Below, piece by piece: positions 62,318 through 64,000 of a DNA stretch of 64,000 nt (position 1 is its first letter; every line of letters starts with the position of its first letter). The notes under the pieces are model-generated. The model ran no database searches and had not been told where the DNA came from. It was given only the letters and a program-made list of their open reading frames with translations. A program made the translations under genes and the position numbers. Origin of the DNA: Mangrovibacter phragmitis (GTDB taxonomy: Bacteria; Pseudomonadota; Gammaproteobacteria; Enterobacterales; Enterobacteriaceae); contig NZ_LYRP01000001.1 of assembly GCF_001655675.1 (NCBI RefSeq), positions 124,001 to 188,000 of the forward strand, in the 5' to 3' direction.

Positions 62318-62992
62318 TTACGACTGTGCTTCAGCATTAAAAAAGTGAGTCATTGCCAGTTGGTTACTGTGTTCTATTGCTAAAATCAGTTCATGCTGTG
62401 CTTTGGCAACATCTTTATTTTTTATCGCTTCCAGCAGTGCGTCGTAATTGTGGCGGTTCTGAGTAATATGTTCAGGCATCTGGCGCAAAAAATGAAAACA
62501 CGGACCAACGCGGATCCACAACTGCTCTATCATTCCCAGCAGTAGTGGCAACTGAGCCCGCTCATATAATGTAAAACGAAACTCTCGCTGTGCCTGAAGA
62601 GCGCTGTGAGCATCTCCTTTATCGCGGGCCGTATTAAACATTTCGCTAAGCTCGGCCAATTGCGCCATATTTCCCAGTGGTTGGTGCTCAATGAGACGCT
62701 GAAGTGCCACCCCTTCCAACTCCTTTCTAATCAGGGTGATTTCTTCGAATTGTGACCGGGTGATTTTAGGCACAGTAAATGCCTGTGCGGGCGCAATACA
62801 TAGCGCCCCTTCTGCGACCAGGCGTAATACTGCCTCGCGGACCGGGGTAATACTGACATGCATTTCTTCTGCAATATCGCGTGTATTAAGACGCTCGCCA
62901 GGTGCCATTTGTGCAGCAATAAGCGCGTGTTTAAGACGTAACTCAACCTGCATAGTTAAACTCAGGTGTTGTGCATTGCGCAAATCCAGCAT
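62318..62992 (-). CDS. mcbR: GntR/FadR-family regulator McbR
   Basis: The 224-residue regulator has an N-terminal GntR winged helix (about 10-75, LNTRDIAEEMHVSITPVREA) and a C-terminal helical FCD domain. Segments LSLTMQVE, SITPVREAVLRLV and IAPAQAFTVP match E. coli McbR (YncC), which sits next to yncD in E. coli as well. McbR controls biofilm and colanic-acid related genes there. The start at 62992 gives the best spacing from GGGAG; the adjacent ATG at 62995 is possible. A longer frame to 63088 lacks a ribosome site. Confidence 0.85.
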   Translation of the reverse strand: MLDLRNAQHLSLTMQVELRLKHALIAAQMAPGERLNTRDIAEEMHVSITPVREAVLRLVAEGALCIAPAQAFTVPKITRSQFEEITLIRKELEGVALQRLIEHQPLGNMAQLAELSEMFNTARDKGDAHSALQAQREFRFTLYERAQLPLLLGMIEQLWIRVGPCFHFLRQMPEHITQNRHNYDALLEAIKNKDVAKAQHELILAIEHSNQLAMTHFFNAEAQS

Positions 62993-63217
62993 CATTCTCT
63001 CCCTGTTATGGACACATAAAAACCCTCCCGGGCCAATAGAGCGCGGGATGAGGCACGTATTGCGTGAGTGTCTAAATAAAATAAACAACCAAGAAGCGTA
63101 TTTTTATTCGTTATAAATATGTGCAACCTAATAAATCATACTATAACGGCATCGAGTTTGGATGACTTTAGGAACAATACGCAATTTCACTTTTTTTAAG
63201 TCAAATTATTACAATTC

Positions 63218-63799
63218 TCAGGAGGGCTGATTGAGCCTGACAACAATATATATGCAGGCGTTATCTGATTCGTTGCGAAATTCACAGTCATTCGGTGGCC
63301 CCAGCTCAAGGCAGTCTCCCTGCGCCATTTCATGGCGCAGGTCACCTTCAACAAACACCAGTTCGCCCTGGTGTACCCACAGTAACTGGCGAGCCAGTGC
63401 CCAGGCTGCGGCTGGCATCGGAACATGCTGGTGAGCTGGCAATTCAACCTGCACCAGGTCAACTGGCATATCGCTGCGTGGCGAAAGATGACGTCTGATA
63501 TAGCCAGTTTGTGGATCCTGCCACACGGGTTGTTGCCCATGGCGGAGTAAGCGCCCGGACGCCATTTCCGCACGGGCAATTAGCGTGGACATACTTATTC
63601 CCAACGCCCCGGAGAGCCTTGCGAGCAGTGTTGCCGTAGGGCTACTTTCACCCCGCTCCAGTTTGTGAATCATCGCCCGAGAAACCGCTGCTTTCTCCGC
63701 CAGTTCACTCACAGACCAGCCGCGAGATTCACGTTCTATTCGAATCCGCTGACAGATTCGTTGATTTAAGCTGTCTATTATATTATTCATATAGTCCAT
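63218..63799 (-). CDS. XRE-family regulator with C-terminal cupin sensor
   Basis: The 193-residue protein has a helix-turn-helix (about 15-70, SRGWSVSELAEKAAVSRAMI then LERGESSPTATLLARLSGAL) and a cupin domain (about 115-190). Such MocR-unrelated XRE-cupin proteins bind small ligands in the cupin barrel and often control an adjacent enzyme gene. The start may be the ATG at 63799 or at 63790; a longer frame to 63910 would run into mnaT. It is divergent from mnaT with only 39 bases between them, so it probably regulates that gene. In E. coli, curA occupies this place. Confidence 0.85.
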   Translation of the reverse strand: MDYMNNIIDSLNQRICQRIRIERESRGWSVSELAEKAAVSRAMIHKLERGESSPTATLLARLSGALGISMSTLIARAEMASGRLLRHGQQPVWQDPQTGYIRRHLSPRSDMPVDLVQVELPAHQHVPMPAAAWALARQLLWVHQGELVFVEGDLRHEMAQGDCLELGPPNDCEFRNESDNACIYIVVRLNQPS

Positions 63800-63826
63800 T
63801 ATAGTGACGCTTTTGAAAAATATCAC
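63798..63826 (-). promoter_or_regulatory. possible promoter overlapping the XRE-cupin start
   Basis: On the minus strand TATAAT (63803-63798) has GTGATA 17 bases upstream, a fair sigma-70 pair. The -10 overlaps the first ATG codon, so transcription from it would give an almost leaderless message starting near the ATG at 63790. Confidence 0.35.
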
Positions 63827-63838
63827 CAGGAGTGATGT

Positions 63839-64000
63839 ATGCGTATTCGTCAGGGGACAGAGGCAGACTGCGAGGCTATTGCTGAAATCTATAACCACGC
63901 AGTAAAACATACCGCGGCAATATGGAACGACAAAACAGTAGATACAGAAAACCGAATTAACTGGTTACATCAGCGCCAGGATAAGGGTTTTCCGGTACGG
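63839..64000 (+). CDS. mnaT: GNAT acetyltransferase MnaT-like, 3' end cut by window edge
   Basis: The first 54 codons of a GNAT enzyme: MRIRQGTEADCEAIAEIYNH then TAAIWNDKTVDTENRI, very like the N-terminus of E. coli MnaT (YncA), an L-amino acid (methionine) N-acyltransferase of the phosphinothricin acetyltransferase family. AGGAG lies six bases before the ATG. The gene runs off the right edge, so integrity cannot be judged. Confidence 0.88.
   Translation, partial: MRIRQGTEADCEAIAEIYNHAVKHTAAIWNDKTVDTENRINWLHQRQDKGFPVR

Noticed and set aside
1-64000. CRISPR arrays, tRNA or rRNA genes, prophage or plasmid modules
   Set aside because: No regularly spaced repeats, cloverleaf sequences, integrases, capsid genes or replication genes were seen on either strand.

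Overview
The window reads as chromosome of an enterobacterium (Enterobacteriaceae, a relative of Klebsiella, Enterobacter, Kluyvera or Buttiauxella; the genus cannot be fixed from sequence alone). The evidence is a Klebsiella-type nasR-nasFEDC(B)A nitrate assimilation locus, a Klebsiella-type mdcABCDEFGH malonate decarboxylase operon, a betIBA/betT choline-betaine locus, and a right end (ansP, pqqU/yncD, mcbR, mnaT/yncA) that follows the E. coli yncA-ansP neighbourhood but lacks curA and yncE. I saw no rRNA, tRNA, CRISPR array, insertion sequence, prophage or plasmid module.

Layout. 1-7.4 kb: an OprB-type porin cut by the left edge, a DeoR regulator, a class III aminotransferase, a serine beta-lactamase-fold hydrolase, a short-chain dehydrogenase, and an EAL/HDOD protein with a flagellar sigma-28 promoter. 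7.6-18.9 kb: nitrate/nitrite assimilation. NasF, NasE and NasD import nitrate, NasA reduces it to nitrite, and a fused NasC-NasB protein reduces nitrite to ammonium. The control region has an NtrC-type palindrome, a near-perfect sigma-54 promoter, a leader hairpin with an A1/G4 hexaloop for the ANTAR protein NasR, and an intrinsic terminator. 19-22.7 kb: an AldB/AcoD-type aldehyde dehydrogenase with a sigma-54 promoter, divergent from an AcoR-like activator. 23-28.9 kb: a Fur-boxed siderophore receptor, an MdcR-like LysR regulator coupled to a secreted hydrolase, and an AT-rich Wzx-like flippase. 29.3-36.4 kb: the complete malonate decarboxylase operon. 36.6-43.1 kb: a DUF2461 protein, a GFA-fold protein, a DHA2 drug exporter with its TetR regulator, a chemoreceptor, an Lrp-type regulator and a DUF2000 protein. 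43.2-49.3 kb: betA, betB, betI and divergent betT.

49.5-57.9 kb: pptA, then a locus that looks purine-related. A 2-oxoglutarate/Fe(II) oxygenase is transcribed leftward. An NMT1-type ABC transporter plus an 8-oxoguanine deaminase-like amidohydrolase are transcribed rightward. The 556-base gap between them holds two copies of one structured RNA motif on opposite strands, one in front of each transcript. They share the internal-loop bases and the architecture while their helices differ by compensating changes. The arrangement fits the NMT1-motif (xanthine) riboswitch class and is the most interesting signal in the window. Next come a probably decayed TenA-like gene, an SDR and an NfsB-like nitroreductase. 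58.3-64 kb: ansP, pqqU, mcbR, a cupin-type XRE regulator, and mnaT cut by the right edge.

Taken together this is a stretch of nutrient-acquisition and regulatory genes: nitrogen (nas, ansP, purine locus), carbon (malonate, acetaldehyde), osmoprotection (bet) and iron/cofactor uptake (two TonB receptors). Most clusters carry their own dedicated regulator and readable operator sites.
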